A stretch of 64,000 nt of DNA, taken from Bog-793 sp050014835. GTDB lineage: Bacteria; Actinomycetota; Acidimicrobiia; Acidimicrobiales; Bog-793. Position 1 is the stretch's first letter. The number at the start of each line of letters is the position of its first letter. The DNA lies in the NCBI GenBank assembly GCA_050014835.1, contig JBEKCO010000001.1:35903-99902 (forward strand), in the 5' to 3' direction. Positions 1 to 8,924 of the stretch are shown here, piece by piece. Under the pieces are notes generated by a model. It searched no databases and had not been told where the DNA came from. It worked only from the letters and a program-made list of their open reading frames with translations. A program made the position numbers and the translations under genes.

Positions 1-1
1 G

Positions 2-106
2 GCGGTGATCGGCCAAGGCGCGCAACTCTCCGCGTCGACGGTGATCGGCGCGGGATGCGTCGTCGACGACGACGACGTGCTCATCGGCGCGCGTCGCCCC
101 GACTGA
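2..106 (+). CDS. Sugar nucleotidyltransferase, C-terminal end (partial)
   Basis: Only the last 34 codons lie in the window; the reading frame is open to the left edge and stops with TGA at 104-106. The peptide has two hexapeptide-like turns (AVIGQG, TVIGAG), typical of the left-handed beta-helix that closes mannose-1-phosphate guanylyltransferases and related NDP-sugar pyrophosphorylases. The neighbours are nucleotide-sugar epimerases, cofD and glycosyltransferases, and this fits a GDP-mannose or dTDP-glucose pyrophosphorylase. It could also be another hexapeptide transferase, because the catalytic part is not visible. It lies 8 bp before the next start. Confidence 0.55.
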   Translation, partial: AVIGQGAQLSASTVIGAGCVVDDDDVLIGARRPD

Positions 107-114
107 CTCCGCTC

Positions 115-1077
115 GTGCGCGCGTTCGTCACCGGCGGGGCGGGGTTCATCGGTTCGAACCTCGTCGACCGTCTCCTCGCCGAGGGTCATGCCGTCGACGT
201 CATCGACGACCTGTCGACCGGCTCGCTCGCCAACCTGTCGCAGGCCCGCGCCTCGGGTGGCGCGTTCCGATTCCACCAGATCGACGTGACTGACGACGCC
301 GTCGGCGCGCTGATCGGACGTCGGCGGCCCGAGATCGTCTTCCACCTTGCCGGCCAGCCGAGCGTCGCCGCGTCGGTGCGCGACCCCGGTCGCGACGCCG
401 CGGTGAACGTCGTCGGGTCCGTCCGGGTCCTTGACGGGGCGCGGCGCGCCGACGTGCGCAAGATCGTGTACGCCGCGAGCGGGGGCACCCTGTACGGCGA
501 GGTCGAGCCGCGTGAGCTCCCGATCGACGAGACCCATCCGTTCCGGCCGATCTCGCCCTACGGGATCTCGAAGAAGGTCGCGATCGACTACTTCGCCGCG
601 TTCCGTGACCGCTACGGGTTGGAGTTCACCGCGCTCGCGCTCGCCAACGTCTACGGGCCGCGCCAGGATGCCCATGGCGAGGCCGGCGTCGTCGCCCGTT
701 TCGCCGCCGACCTCGTCGCCGGCCGGGCGGCGACGATCGACGGCGACGGCCAACAGACACGCGACTTCGTCTTCGTCGACGACGTCGTCGACGCCTTCAG
801 CCGCGCGATCGAGCGTGGTGGTGGGCTGGTTCTCAACGTCGGCACGGGGGTCCAGACCTCCATCGTGCAGCTCTACGCGACGATGGCGTCGCAGGCGGGG
901 TCGGAGCTGGCACCGGCCCGCGGGCCGGCTCGTCCCGGCGACCTGCGGGCGAACGCGCTCGACCCGGCCCGGGCCAAGCTCCACCTCGGCTGGGTGCCGT
1001 GGACCTCACTCGAGGAGGGCGTCGCGGCCACCCTCGCCTCTGTCGCCCGCCAGGTGGGCGGCCGTCCCCGGCGATGA
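115..1077 (+). CDS. NAD-dependent epimerase/dehydratase, UDP-glucose 4-epimerase-like
   Basis: A 320-residue extended short-chain dehydrogenase. The N-terminal Rossmann motif GGAGFIG (residues 7-13) binds NAD. The active-site elements are visible as SGGTLYG near residue 121 and YGISK near residue 149 (Tyr and Lys). Length and motifs match GalE-type enzymes that invert C4 of a UDP-sugar. The start is taken as GTG at 115, directly before the Rossmann strand; a longer frame upstream is poly-arginine and overlaps the previous gene. It ends in an ATGA overlap with cofD, so the two are probably cotranslated. The exact sugar substrate cannot be read from the sequence. Confidence 0.85.
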   Translation: MRAFVTGGAGFIGSNLVDRLLAEGHAVDVIDDLSTGSLANLSQARASGGAFRFHQIDVTDDAVGALIGRRRPEIVFHLAGQPSVAASVRDPGRDAAVNVVGSVRVLDGARRADVRKIVYAASGGTLYGEVEPRELPIDETHPFRPISPYGISKKVAIDYFAAFRDRYGLEFTALALANVYGPRQDAHGEAGVVARFAADLVAGRAATIDGDGQQTRDFVFVDDVVDAFSRAIERGGGLVLNVGTGVQTSIVQLYATMASQAGSELAPARGPARPGDLRANALDPARAKLHLGWVPWTSLEEGVAATLASVARQVGGRPRR

Positions 1078-2012
1078 TCACGGTCCTCGCCGGCGGCGTG
1101 GGGGCGGCGCGTCTGCTCGCCGGGCTCGTCACCGTCGTGCCGGCGGGCGAGATCACCGTGATCGGCAACACCGGTGACGACGCCGTCCTGCACGGGCTGC
1201 ACGTCAGCCCGGACCTCGACACGGTGACCTACACGCTGGCGGGGGCGGCGAACCCGGAGACGGGCTGGGGGCTCGTCGGAGACTCGTTCCGGGCGATGGG
1301 GGCACTCGAGCGCTACGGCGCGGCGACGTGGTTCCGGCTCGGGGACCTCGACCTCGCCACGCACCTGTACCGCACCGCCCGTCTCGGGGCGGGCGCGACG
1401 CTGAGCGAGGTCACGGCAGAGATCGCCAGGGCCTGGGGGCTCGGTTTCCGGCTGCTGCCGATGACCGACGACGTCGTCGGGACGCGCCTTCTCCTCGCCG
1501 ACGGCGAGGAGGTCGATTTCCAGGAGTACTTCGTCCGGCTGCGCCACGATGTCGTCGTGGAGTCGCTCGCCTACGGCGGGGCCGAGTCGGCGGAACCGGC
1601 GCCGGGCGTGCTCGCCGCGCTCGCCGGGGCCGAGGCGGTCCTCCTCGCGCCGTCGAACCCGCTGCTTTCGATCGGTCCGATCCTCGCCGTGCCCGGGATC
1701 GGGGACGCCCTTGCCAGCCGGCGGGACCGCGTCGTCGCCGTGTCGCCGATCGTGGCCGGGCGGGCGCTGAAGGGCCCGGCGGACCGGCTCCTCGCCGAGC
1801 TCGGGCACGAGTCGTCGGCGGTCGGCGTGGCCCGCCTGCTCCGGCCGTACGCGGGCTGCCTGGTCATCGACACGGCCGACGCAGGTCTCGCCGCCGCCGT
1901 CGCCGCGACCGGCATGCGGGTCGAAGTGACCGACACGGTGATGCGCACGACCGAGGTCGCGGCGTCGCTCGCCCGGTTCGCCCTCGCCGCCGCCGGGGTG
2001 GAGCGGCCATGA
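1074..2012 (+). CDS. cofD: 2-phospho-L-lactate (or phosphoenolpyruvate) transferase of F420 synthesis
   Basis: A 312-residue protein that begins MITVLAGGVGAARLL, the typical start of CofD/FbiA. The enzyme moves a phospholactyl or phosphoenolpyruvyl group from its guanosine-activated form onto the deazaflavin Fo, giving F420-0 or dehydro-F420-0. Family landmarks include the GNTGDD segment near residue 38 and the LLAPSNPLLSIGPIL block near residue 190. Length is normal. Its ATG overlaps the stop of the epimerase gene and its stop overlaps the start of cofE, so it is the middle gene of a coupled run. In actinobacteria the donor is usually phosphoenolpyruvate; that detail is family knowledge, not visible here. 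Confidence 0.93.
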   Translation: MITVLAGGVGAARLLAGLVTVVPAGEITVIGNTGDDAVLHGLHVSPDLDTVTYTLAGAANPETGWGLVGDSFRAMGALERYGAATWFRLGDLDLATHLYRTARLGAGATLSEVTAEIARAWGLGFRLLPMTDDVVGTRLLLADGEEVDFQEYFVRLRHDVVVESLAYGGAESAEPAPGVLAALAGAEAVLLAPSNPLLSIGPILAVPGIGDALASRRDRVVAVSPIVAGRALKGPADRLLAELGHESSAVGVARLLRPYAGCLVIDTADAGLAAAVAATGMRVEVTDTVMRTTEVAASLARFALAAAGVERP

Positions 2013-2713
2013 CGCGGCCGTCGCTCGTCGTGATCGGCGTCGAGGGGCTCCCGGAGATCGTCGCCGGGGCGCGGCTCGGCGAACTGCTCGCGGCGAAAGC
2101 GCCGCTCGAGGCGGGCGACGTCGTCGTCGTCACCCAGAAGATCGTGTCGAAGGCCGAGGGCCGCGTCGTCGCGGTCGACCCGTCCGATCCCGGTGCGAAG
2201 CGCCGGCTCGCCGAATCCGAGGCGACGCGGGTCCTGCGGCGTCGCGGCGACCTCGTCATCGCCGAGACGCGCCACGGGTTCGTCTGCGCGAACTCGGGCG
2301 TCGACCTGTCGAACGTCGAGGCGGGGTCCGCCGTGCTCCTGCCGGTCGACCCCGACCGCTCGGCGCGGGGAATCCGCGACGCCGTGCGGGCGCTCCGTGG
2401 CGTCGAGGTCGGCGTCGTCATCTCGGACACGTTCGGACGCGCCTGGCGCCGGGGCCTCGTCGACGTGGCGATCGGGTGCGCCGGCATCGCCGCCGTCGTC
2501 GACCTGCGCGGCACCCTCGACGGATCGGGGCGGATGCTCGCCGCGACCGAGATGTGCGTCGCCGACGAGATCGCCGCCGCGGCCGAGCTCGTCATGGGCA
2601 AGTCTGCGCACGTGCCGGTCGCGATCGTGCGGGGCGTCGACCGCTCCTGGCTGCGGGAGTCCTCGGTCGCGGCCGAGATCGTCCGCCCGTACGGCGAGGA
2701 CCTCTTCCGGTGA
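2009..2713 (+). CDS. cofE: F420-0:gamma-glutamyl ligase
   Basis: A 234-residue protein matching the CofE/FbiB N-terminal ligase. It adds gamma-linked glutamates to F420-0 using GTP. Diagnostic stretches are VVVTQKIVSKAEGR near residue 33 and VVISDTFGRAWRRG near residue 137. It lacks the C-terminal nitroreductase-like FMN domain (about 200 residues) that is fused in mycobacterial FbiB, so reduction of dehydro-F420-0 must be done by another protein if that route is used. It starts in an ATGA overlap with cofD and ends in a GTGA overlap with the first GT4 gene. Confidence 0.93.
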   Translation: MTRPSLVVIGVEGLPEIVAGARLGELLAAKAPLEAGDVVVVTQKIVSKAEGRVVAVDPSDPGAKRRLAESEATRVLRRRGDLVIAETRHGFVCANSGVDLSNVEAGSAVLLPVDPDRSARGIRDAVRALRGVEVGVVISDTFGRAWRRGLVDVAIGCAGIAAVVDLRGTLDGSGRMLAATEMCVADEIAAAAELVMGKSAHVPVAIVRGVDRSWLRESSVAAEIVRPYGEDLFR

Positions 2714-3843
2714 CCCCGCGTCCCGGAGACGGCCCGCCGCCGCGGCTCGAGCGGGGCGTCGTCGTCGTCGTCGAACAGCTGCGCCGCGCCGTCCCGGGAG
2801 GTATCGGCACGTACACGCGCGCCCTCGTCAGCGCCCTCGCCGCCCTCGACGGGGCCGACCGGCCCCGATGCCGCCTGTATGCCGCACGGTCCCGGGTGTC
2901 CCCCGACCCGCTCGGCGGCCTCGGGTTCCCCGTCGAGACCTCGCGGTGGCCGGACGCGGTGCTGGTGCGCGCCTGGGGGTTCGGCCTCGGGCGCGTCGGC
3001 CGCCGGGCCGCGCTCGTCCACGCCGTCTCGCTCGCCGCGCCGCCGACCGCCGTCCCGCTCGTCGTCACCGTCCACGACCTGGCCTGGCGTGCCGTCCCCG
3101 AGGCGTTCCCGGCCCGGGGCCGTCGTTGGCACGAGCAGGCGCTGCGGCGGGCCGCCCGCCGGGCGGCCTGTCTGGTCGTCCCGTCGGAGGCGACCGCCCA
3201 GGCCCTGCGGGAGGCGGGTCTCGGCGTCGGCGACGACCGCATCGCGGTCGTGGCCGAGGGCTCCGACCACCTCGCGCCGGCCGACCCCGTCGCGACGAAC
3301 GAGGCGCTCGCCCAGCTCGGCGTCGGGGGCGACTTCCTGCTCGCGGTGGGGACGCGCGAGCCGCGCAAGAACCTCGCGCGGCTCTTCGACGCCTACGCGA
3401 TCGCGCGGCCCCGGTTCGCCGAGCCGTTGCCGCTCATCGTCGTCGGCCCGGTGGGGTGGGGGACAGCGACCGCGGCCCCACCCGCGGGCGTCGTTTTCGC
3501 CGGGCAGGTCGGCGATGGCGTGCTCGCCGGGCTCTACGGCAGGGCCCGTCTCGTGGCCTACGTGCCGCTCGTCGAGGGCTTCGGTCTCCCCGTCGTCGAG
3601 GCGATGCGGGCCGGCGCCCCGGTCGTCGCGAGCGCCGTCCCGAGCTCGGGTGGCGCGGCCCACGAGGTCGACCCGCGCGACGTTGAGGCGATCGCCGACG
3701 GGCTCGTCCGGGTCGCCTCGGACGGGGCGCTGCGCGCCGGGCTCGTCGCGCGAGGACTCGCCCGCGTCGGGCCGCTGACCTGGCGGGCTGCGGCCGAAGG
3801 GCACCTCGCCGTGTGGCGACGCATCGTCGGGACGGGGTCGTGA
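2710..3843 (+). CDS. Glycosyltransferase family 4
   Basis: A 377-residue GT-B fold glycosyltransferase. The N-terminal half has a GGIGTYTRAL acceptor-side loop. The C-terminal half has the donor-binding blocks GTREPRKNL near residue 214 and EGFGLPVVEAM near residue 289 (the E-x7-E motif of GT4). It is likely to add a sugar from a nucleotide-sugar donor to a cell-envelope glycan; donor and acceptor are not readable. GTG at 2710 overlaps the cofE stop. It is followed by a second, similar GT4 gene with a GTGA overlap, so the two probably work in sequence on the same glycan. Confidence 0.85.
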   Translation: MTPRPGDGPPPRLERGVVVVVEQLRRAVPGGIGTYTRALVSALAALDGADRPRCRLYAARSRVSPDPLGGLGFPVETSRWPDAVLVRAWGFGLGRVGRRAALVHAVSLAAPPTAVPLVVTVHDLAWRAVPEAFPARGRRWHEQALRRAARRAACLVVPSEATAQALREAGLGVGDDRIAVVAEGSDHLAPADPVATNEALAQLGVGGDFLLAVGTREPRKNLARLFDAYAIARPRFAEPLPLIVVGPVGWGTATAAPPAGVVFAGQVGDGVLAGLYGRARLVAYVPLVEGFGLPVVEAMRAGAPVVASAVPSSGGAAHEVDPRDVEAIADGLVRVASDGALRAGLVARGLARVGPLTWRAAAEGHLAVWRRIVGTGS

Positions 3844-5000
3844 CCGGCCCGCTCGGCACGGTCGGCCCGATGGGGGTCGCCGTGGACGTCACCGCCGTGC
3901 CGAACGCGCCAGTCGGCGCCGGGCAGTACACGGTCGCGGTCGTCGCCGCCCTCGCCCGCCGCGACGACGTCGTGCTCGACGTCGTCTCCCGGCGCTCGGA
4001 CGGGGCGCGCTGGCGCGAGGTCGCCCCGGGCGCCTACGTCGTTGCTTCGGCACCGGACCGTCGCGTGCTCCGGGTCGCCTACGGTGAGCTCGCGCTGCGG
4101 GCGACGTTGCGCCGGCGCTGCCCGACGGCGGCGGTCTTTTTCGGGCCGCACTACTCGATGCCGGCGGGGCTCGCCGTGCCCGCGGTCGTGACGGTCCACG
4201 ACCTCTCGATGATCGACCACCCGGAGTGGCATGAACGCACGAAGGTCGTCTTTTTCCGTCGGGCGCTCACCCGCGCCGCGCGCCACGCCGCGGCGGTGAT
4301 CTGCGTGAGCGAGATGACGGCCGACCGGTATCGGCAGATCTACCACCCCCGGGGCCCGGTCCACGTCGTCCCGCACGGCATCGACCATGCCGTCTTTGCC
4401 CCCGACGAGCCGCTCCCGGGTGCCGACGCGGCCGCGCTGCGCCGGCTCGGCGTCGATGCGCCCTACGTGCTGCACGTGGGGACGATCGAGCCCCGCAAGA
4501 ACGTTCCCGCGCTCGTCTCGGCGTTCGACGAGGTCGCGGACGACCACCCCGACGTCTCGCTCGTGCTCGCCGGGCCGGACGGCTGGGGGACGAAGGACCT
4601 CGCGGCCGCGCTCCGCGCCGCCCGGCACCGCGCCCGCGTCGTCCGGCTCGGCTATGTCGGCGCCGCATGGCTCCCGGCGCTCCTGCGGCGGGCAGCGGCC
4701 GTTGCGTACCCGTCGTTCTACGAGGGATTCGGCCTCCCGGCCCTGGAGGCGCTGGCGTGCGGGGCGCCGCTTGTCACGTCCGCCGGGACCGTGATGGCCG
4801 AACTCGCCGGTCCCGCGGCGCTCACCGTCGACCCGGCCGATCCGGAGGAGCTGCGGGTCGCGCTGGGGTTCGCGCTCTCAGGCGGGGCGGAGGCGGACGC
4901 GCGCCGGCGCACGGGGCTCGCGCGGGCGGCGGAGTTCACGTGGGAGCGCTCGGCCGCTGGCCACGTCGACGCGTTCCGGGCCGCACTCGGGCCATCGTGA
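3840..5000 (+). CDS. Glycosyltransferase family 4
   Basis: A 386-residue GT4 enzyme related to the gene just upstream. It begins with a GAGQYT loop. Donor-site blocks are GTIEPRKNV near residue 214 and YEGFGLPALEALACG near residue 294, and VTVHDLSMIDHP lies near residue 118. These features are shared with mannosyl- and rhamnosyltransferases of envelope polysaccharide loci. The GTG start overlaps the previous stop. The gene ends 43 bp before a TTG-started reductase that has its own Shine-Dalgarno, so the coupled run from the first epimerase seems to end here. The substrate is unknown. Confidence 0.85.
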   Translation: MTGPLGTVGPMGVAVDVTAVPNAPVGAGQYTVAVVAALARRDDVVLDVVSRRSDGARWREVAPGAYVVASAPDRRVLRVAYGELALRATLRRRCPTAAVFFGPHYSMPAGLAVPAVVTVHDLSMIDHPEWHERTKVVFFRRALTRAARHAAAVICVSEMTADRYRQIYHPRGPVHVVPHGIDHAVFAPDEPLPGADAAALRRLGVDAPYVLHVGTIEPRKNVPALVSAFDEVADDHPDVSLVLAGPDGWGTKDLAAALRAARHRARVVRLGYVGAAWLPALLRRAAAVAYPSFYEGFGLPALEALACGAPLVTSAGTVMAELAGPAALTVDPADPEELRVALGFALSGGAEADARRRTGLARAAEFTWERSAAGHVDAFRAALGPS

Positions 5001-5017
5001 GGCCGGGGCGCGCCCAG

Positions 5018-5039
5018 TAGCGTGGCCGCGGGAAGGAGA
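5018..5039 (+). promoter_or_regulatory. Putative -10 (TAGCGT) and Shine-Dalgarno for the 5044 gene
   Basis: TAGCGT at 5018-5023 resembles a TANNNT -10 element. It is followed by GGAAGGAGA at 5031-5039, a strong Shine-Dalgarno that fixes the unusual TTG start at 5044. No convincing -35 was seen. TAGCGT or TAGCCT recurs upstream of several other starts in this window. Confidence 0.4.
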
Positions 5040-5043
5040 CGCG

Positions 5044-5931
5044 TTGCGGACGTTCGTCACCGGTGCATCCGGCTTCGTCGGGACGTGGCTCACCCGCCAC
5101 CTCGAGGCTTGCGGCGACACCGTCTACCCGTTGCGCGACGAGTTCGACATCGCTGACGAGGCGGCGGTGGGGCGCGAGGCGCAAATCGCCGGGCCGGACG
5201 TCATCTACCACCTCGCCGGGCTGACCCACGTCGGTCGTTCCTGGGAGGCGCCGGCGGAGACCTTCCGGGTGAACGCGCTCGGCACGCTCGTGCTCCTCGA
5301 GGTGGCGCGCAAGCTCGAACCCCGTCCCCGTATCATCGTCGTCTCGTCGGCCGAGGTCTACGGGATCGCCGGGAGCGTCCCCGTCACCGAGGACGCGCCG
5401 CTGCGGCCCGTGACTCCGTACGCGTCGAGCAAGGTCGCCGCGGAGTACCTCGGGCTCCAGGCCTTCCTCGGCCACGGCCTCGAGGTCGTCCGGGTCCGGC
5501 CGTTCAACCACGTGGGGCCTGGCCAGGCGGAGTCCTTCGTCGTCGCGGCGCTCGCCCGGCGCGTCGTCGAGGCGGAACGCACGGGGTCGGCTGAGATCCG
5601 GGTCGGCAACCTCACGCCCGCCCGCGACTTCACCGACGTGCGCGACGTCGTCCGGGCCTACCGCCTCCTCGCCGTCCTCGGCGTCCCCGGCGAGGTCTAC
5701 AACGTCTGCTCGGGCGTCGCGCTCCCGATCGCCGCGGTGCTCGACGAGATCGTCTCCCTCGCGGCGAGCCCGGTCGTGCCGGTCGACGACCCGTCGCTCG
5801 CCCGGCCCGTCGACCTGCCGCTCCTCGTCGGAGACGGGAGCCGGCTGGCGGCCCTCACCGGTTGGAAGGCCGAGATCCCGCTGCGCCAGACGCTCGTCGA
5901 CGTCCTCGCCGCGGCGCGCGAGCGCAGCTAG
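5044..5931 (+). CDS. GDP-6-deoxy-D-mannose reductase-like NAD-dependent epimerase
   Basis: A 295-residue extended SDR protein. It has the cofactor motif GASGFVG at residues 7-13, SSAEVYG near residue 101 and YASSK near residue 126. The tail pattern (YNVCSG, DPSLARPVDLPLLVGD, LTGWKAEIPL) matches RMD-type GDP-4-keto-6-deoxymannose reductases and GDP-mannose 4,6-dehydratase relatives. It would make a GDP-deoxyhexose such as GDP-D-rhamnose for the nearby glycosyltransferases. The start is TTG, chosen because a strong GGAAGGAG lies 5 bp upstream and the Rossmann strand begins at once. manB and the SIS isomerase at 13-16 kb could feed GDP-mannose to it. Confidence 0.8.
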   Translation: MRTFVTGASGFVGTWLTRHLEACGDTVYPLRDEFDIADEAAVGREAQIAGPDVIYHLAGLTHVGRSWEAPAETFRVNALGTLVLLEVARKLEPRPRIIVVSSAEVYGIAGSVPVTEDAPLRPVTPYASSKVAAEYLGLQAFLGHGLEVVRVRPFNHVGPGQAESFVVAALARRVVEAERTGSAEIRVGNLTPARDFTDVRDVVRAYRLLAVLGVPGEVYNVCSGVALPIAAVLDEIVSLAASPVVPVDDPSLARPVDLPLLVGDGSRLAALTGWKAEIPLRQTLVDVLAAARERS

Positions 5932-5974
5932 GCACCGGTTTCGCGACCTTCGAGCGTCGTCGCGCCACCCCGGC

Positions 5975-5980
5975 TAGCGT
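5975..5980 (+). promoter_or_regulatory. Putative -10 element of the GT2 gene
   Basis: TAGCGT lies ten bases before the ATG at 5991. Transcription would begin almost at the start codon, giving a very short or absent leader. No Shine-Dalgarno is visible before this ATG, which agrees with that reading. No good -35 was seen. Confidence 0.4.
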
Positions 5981-5990
5981 GAGGTCTCCG

Positions 5991-8924
5991 ATGCCGGAGG
6001 ATCACGCGCCACCGGTCGTCGCCGTCGTCGTAGCCTCCGATTCTGGACCGTGGTTCGAGAGGTGCCTGAGCGCGCTTCGGGCGCAGGACTACTCGGACCT
6101 GACGACGCTCGTCGTCGACGCGGCAAGCGGCGAGCCCCTCGCGCCCCGCGTCGCCGCGGTCGCGCCGGGCTTCTACGTCGTCCGGCTCGAGAAGAACGCC
6201 GGCTTCGGCCCGAGTGCGAACGCGGCGCTCGACGTCGTGCACGGCGCGGCCTACTACCTGTTCTGCCACGACGACGTCGTCCTCGATCGCGACGCCGTTC
6301 GGGTGATGGTCGAGGAGGCGATGCGCTCGAACGCCGGGATCGTCGGCCCGAAGCTCGTCGACGAGGCCGAGCCGGACCGTATCCTGCAGCTCGGCCTGAA
6401 CATGGACCGCTTCGGCGCGCCGGTGCGCCGGGTCCAGCACCGGGAGTTCGACCAGTCCCAGCACGACGAGCCCCGCGAGGTCTTCGCCGTCCCGGGCGGC
6501 TGCATCCTCGTGCGCGCCGACCTGTTCGCCGCGATCGGGGGCTTCGACGACCAGATCTCGATGCTCGGCGAGGACATCGACCTGTCGTGGCGGGCCCGCA
6601 TCGCCGGCGCCCGGGTCGTCGTCACGCCGGCCGCGACGGTGGCCCACATAGAGGCCACGGCGGCGCGCCACCGGCCGCTGCCGGAGGCCCGCGCCCTGCA
6701 GTGGCGTCACATGCTGCGCGCCGTCCTCAAGAACTACGGGCCGACCCGGCGGACCCGGATCGTCGTCGAGTTCGCGGTGCTGAGCGCTTTGGAGGTCGTG
6801 TACTTCGCGCTCGTCGGCCGTGGCCGCCGGGCGAAGGAGGTGATCGACGCCTGGCGCTGGAACCTGGCGCCGGCCCGCGACCTCGACGGCGCCCGGGCCG
6901 CGGTCGGCGCGACCCGTCGGGTGCCGGACCGGGTCGTGCTGCGCCTCGCCGCGCGCCGGTCCTCGCGGTTGATGCGGGCGGCGCGTCCCCGGGTCGAGGC
7001 GGTGGTCCTGCGCTGGAGCCGCCGGCACGGCCCGAAGCGCCTGCGGGCCGAGGGCGCGCCCGAGGGCCACCGGCCGCGTTGGATGACGATCTGCGCCCTG
7101 GCCGCCGGCTTCGTCGCCGTCGCCGGATCACGGCTGCTCCTCGTCGGCCATCTTCCCCTCGTCGGCGGGTACCTGCCGATCCCGGAACCGTTCCACCTCA
7201 TCGCGACCTACCTCGGCGGGACGACGGACCGGGGGACCCAGCCGACGGGACCGGCCTCGCCGGCGTTCGCAATCCTCGGCCTGGCGGGCATCGTCGCCGC
7301 GGGGTCGATGGGCGTCGTTCTGAAAGTCGGCATGGTCGTTGCCGTCGTCGCCGGGGTGTTCGGCGTCGTGCGCCTCGTCCGCCCGCTCGGTCCCCGCGCC
7401 GCGTCGTTCGCCGCGGGGATCACGTACCTTTTCCTCCCGCTCGCCTGGAACGACCTCGCGCGGGGCGACCTCCAGGCGCTCGTCGTCTACGGCGGGATGC
7501 CCTGGATACTCGCCCGGATCGCCCGGGCGACCGCGCTCCCGCCGTACTCTGACGAGCCGGTGCCGATCGTCGGGCGCGCGACGGTCGAGGAATGCCTCAG
7601 CCTGGGCGTGGTCGTCGCCGTCGTCGCCTCGTTCGCGCCGGCGGCGGTGCTCGCCATGCTCGTCGCCGCCGTCGCCTTCGTCGGGGTCACGTTCGCCTTC
7701 CGGGGCGTCGCACGGGGCGTGCAGTCGTTGCGCAGCCTCGTCGTCGCCGGCGGTTCGACCGTCGTCGCCTTCGCGCTGTGCTTCCCCTGGTCGGTCACGT
7801 TCTTGCAGTCCGGGGCCCGCTGGAGCGCGATCACGGGGGTCACGTCGTCGGGGGCAGGGGTGCCGAATCTCGCGTCGCTTCTGCGCTTCGACCTCGGCCC
7901 GATCGGTGCCGGCCCGATCAGCTACGCCTTCGTCGCGGCGGCGCTCTTCGTCGTCGTCGTGGGGACGGCAGAGCGCTTCGCCTGGTGCGTGCGGCTGTGG
8001 GGCGCGCTGTTGGCGACGGTCGCCTTCACCTGGGCCGCGGGGGAGGGCTGGCTCGGCGCCGGGGGCGGAGCGGCTCGCGTCCTCATCGTGCCGGCGGCGG
8101 CGTGCGTCGCGGTGCTCGTCGGGCTGGGTGTCTCGTCGATGGCCCGCGAGGTGTCGGGCTCGCGGCTCGGCTGGCGTCAGTTCGCGACGATCGGTTTCGC
8201 CGTCGTCGCCCTGGTGGGCCTGCTGCCGGTGCTCGGGGCGGCCTGGGGGGGACGATGGGACGTCCCGCAGATCGGCTACGACTCGGTCCTCACCGCCACC
8301 GGGGACCAGAAAGGCCAGGGGCGCGAGCTCTGGCTCGGCGCGCCGCTCGCCCTGCCGCTCGTCGGCTGGCAGGTTCGCCCCGGTTTCGCCGAGGCGCTGA
8401 CCGTCACCGGCCTGCCGGACGCCACGGCGCTCTGGCCGAACGCCAATCCCGGCGACGCGGCGCGGCTGGCCGCGGCGGTCGACGACGCCGAGCTCGGGCG
8501 CACGGTCGAGCTCGGGAAGCTCCTCGCGCCAAGCGGGGTCGAGGTGATCGTCGTGCCGACGGCGTTCGCGCCGGTGCTGACCGGTGTGCAATCCGCCGCC
8601 GCGGCGCCCTCGCCCGCAGACCTCGTCGCCACGCTGGCCGGCCAGCTCGACCTGCGGGAGCTGCCGAGCGAAGGAGGGACGTATTTCTTCGAGAACACGT
8701 CCTGGCGACCCGACGGGGTCGCGGCCCCGTCGGTCCCGGGAGGCGGGACCCCGGCGCCGCTCCGCGAAATCGGGGTCGTGGCGGCGCTCGGCTGCTGGTT
8801 GTTCACGGGCCTCGTCGCGGCCTCCCGGCGCCGGCGGGCCCGGCGGTCGCGGCGCGCCGCGGCCTCAGCGGCCCGCCCCCCCGTCCCCCCTGACCGGGCC
8901 GAGCTCGTGGGGGCACGGTCGTGA
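5991..8924 (+). CDS. Large GT2 glycosyltransferase with polytopic membrane domain
   Basis: A 977-residue fusion-type protein. Residues about 5-290 form a GT2 (GT-A fold) domain with FCHDDVV near residue 92 (metal/nucleotide site) and GEDIDLSWR near residue 193. From about residue 365 to 770 there are many hydrophobic helices. Next comes a soluble stretch, probably outside the membrane, then one last membrane helix and a basic arginine-rich tail. Such proteins are common beside DUF5719 genes in actinobacteria and are thought to build or export envelope glycans; the acceptor is not known. The gene runs into the DUF5719-like gene with a GTGA overlap, so the two products probably act together. 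Confidence 0.8.
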   Translation: MPEDHAPPVVAVVVASDSGPWFERCLSALRAQDYSDLTTLVVDAASGEPLAPRVAAVAPGFYVVRLEKNAGFGPSANAALDVVHGAAYYLFCHDDVVLDRDAVRVMVEEAMRSNAGIVGPKLVDEAEPDRILQLGLNMDRFGAPVRRVQHREFDQSQHDEPREVFAVPGGCILVRADLFAAIGGFDDQISMLGEDIDLSWRARIAGARVVVTPAATVAHIEATAARHRPLPEARALQWRHMLRAVLKNYGPTRRTRIVVEFAVLSALEVVYFALVGRGRRAKEVIDAWRWNLAPARDLDGARAAVGATRRVPDRVVLRLAARRSSRLMRAARPRVEAVVLRWSRRHGPKRLRAEGAPEGHRPRWMTICALAAGFVAVAGSRLLLVGHLPLVGGYLPIPEPFHLIATYLGGTTDRGTQPTGPASPAFAILGLAGIVAAGSMGVVLKVGMVVAVVAGVFGVVRLVRPLGPRAASFAAGITYLFLPLAWNDLARGDLQALVVYGGMPWILARIARATALPPYSDEPVPIVGRATVEECLSLGVVVAVVASFAPAAVLAMLVAAVAFVGVTFAFRGVARGVQSLRSLVVAGGSTVVAFALCFPWSVTFLQSGARWSAITGVTSSGAGVPNLASLLRFDLGPIGAGPISYAFVAAALFVVVVGTAERFAWCVRLWGALLATVAFTWAAGEGWLGAGGGAARVLIVPAAACVAVLVGLGVSSMAREVSGSRLGWRQFATIGFAVVALVGLLPVLGAAWGGRWDVPQIGYDSVLTATGDQKGQGRELWLGAPLALPLVGWQVRPGFAEALTVTGLPDATALWPNANPGDAARLAAAVDDAELGRTVELGKLLAPSGVEVIVVPTAFAPVLTGVQSAAAAPSPADLVATLAGQLDLRELPSEGGTYFFENTSWRPDGVAAPSVPGGGTPAPLREIGVVAALGCWLFTGLVAASRRRRARRSRRAAASAARPPVPPDRAELVGARS

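Noticed and set aside
149..162. GGTTCGAACC inside the first epimerase gene, tRNA-like or LexA-like
   Set aside because: It lies within a conserved coding region (IGSNLVD), lacks cloverleaf partners and has the wrong spacing for a LexA box.
1864..3804. Long reverse-strand reading frame opposite cofE and the first glycosyltransferase
   Set aside because: High-GC sequence gives long antisense frames. Its product is Arg/Gly/Pro-rich without motifs, while the forward frames match CofD, CofE and GT4 fully.
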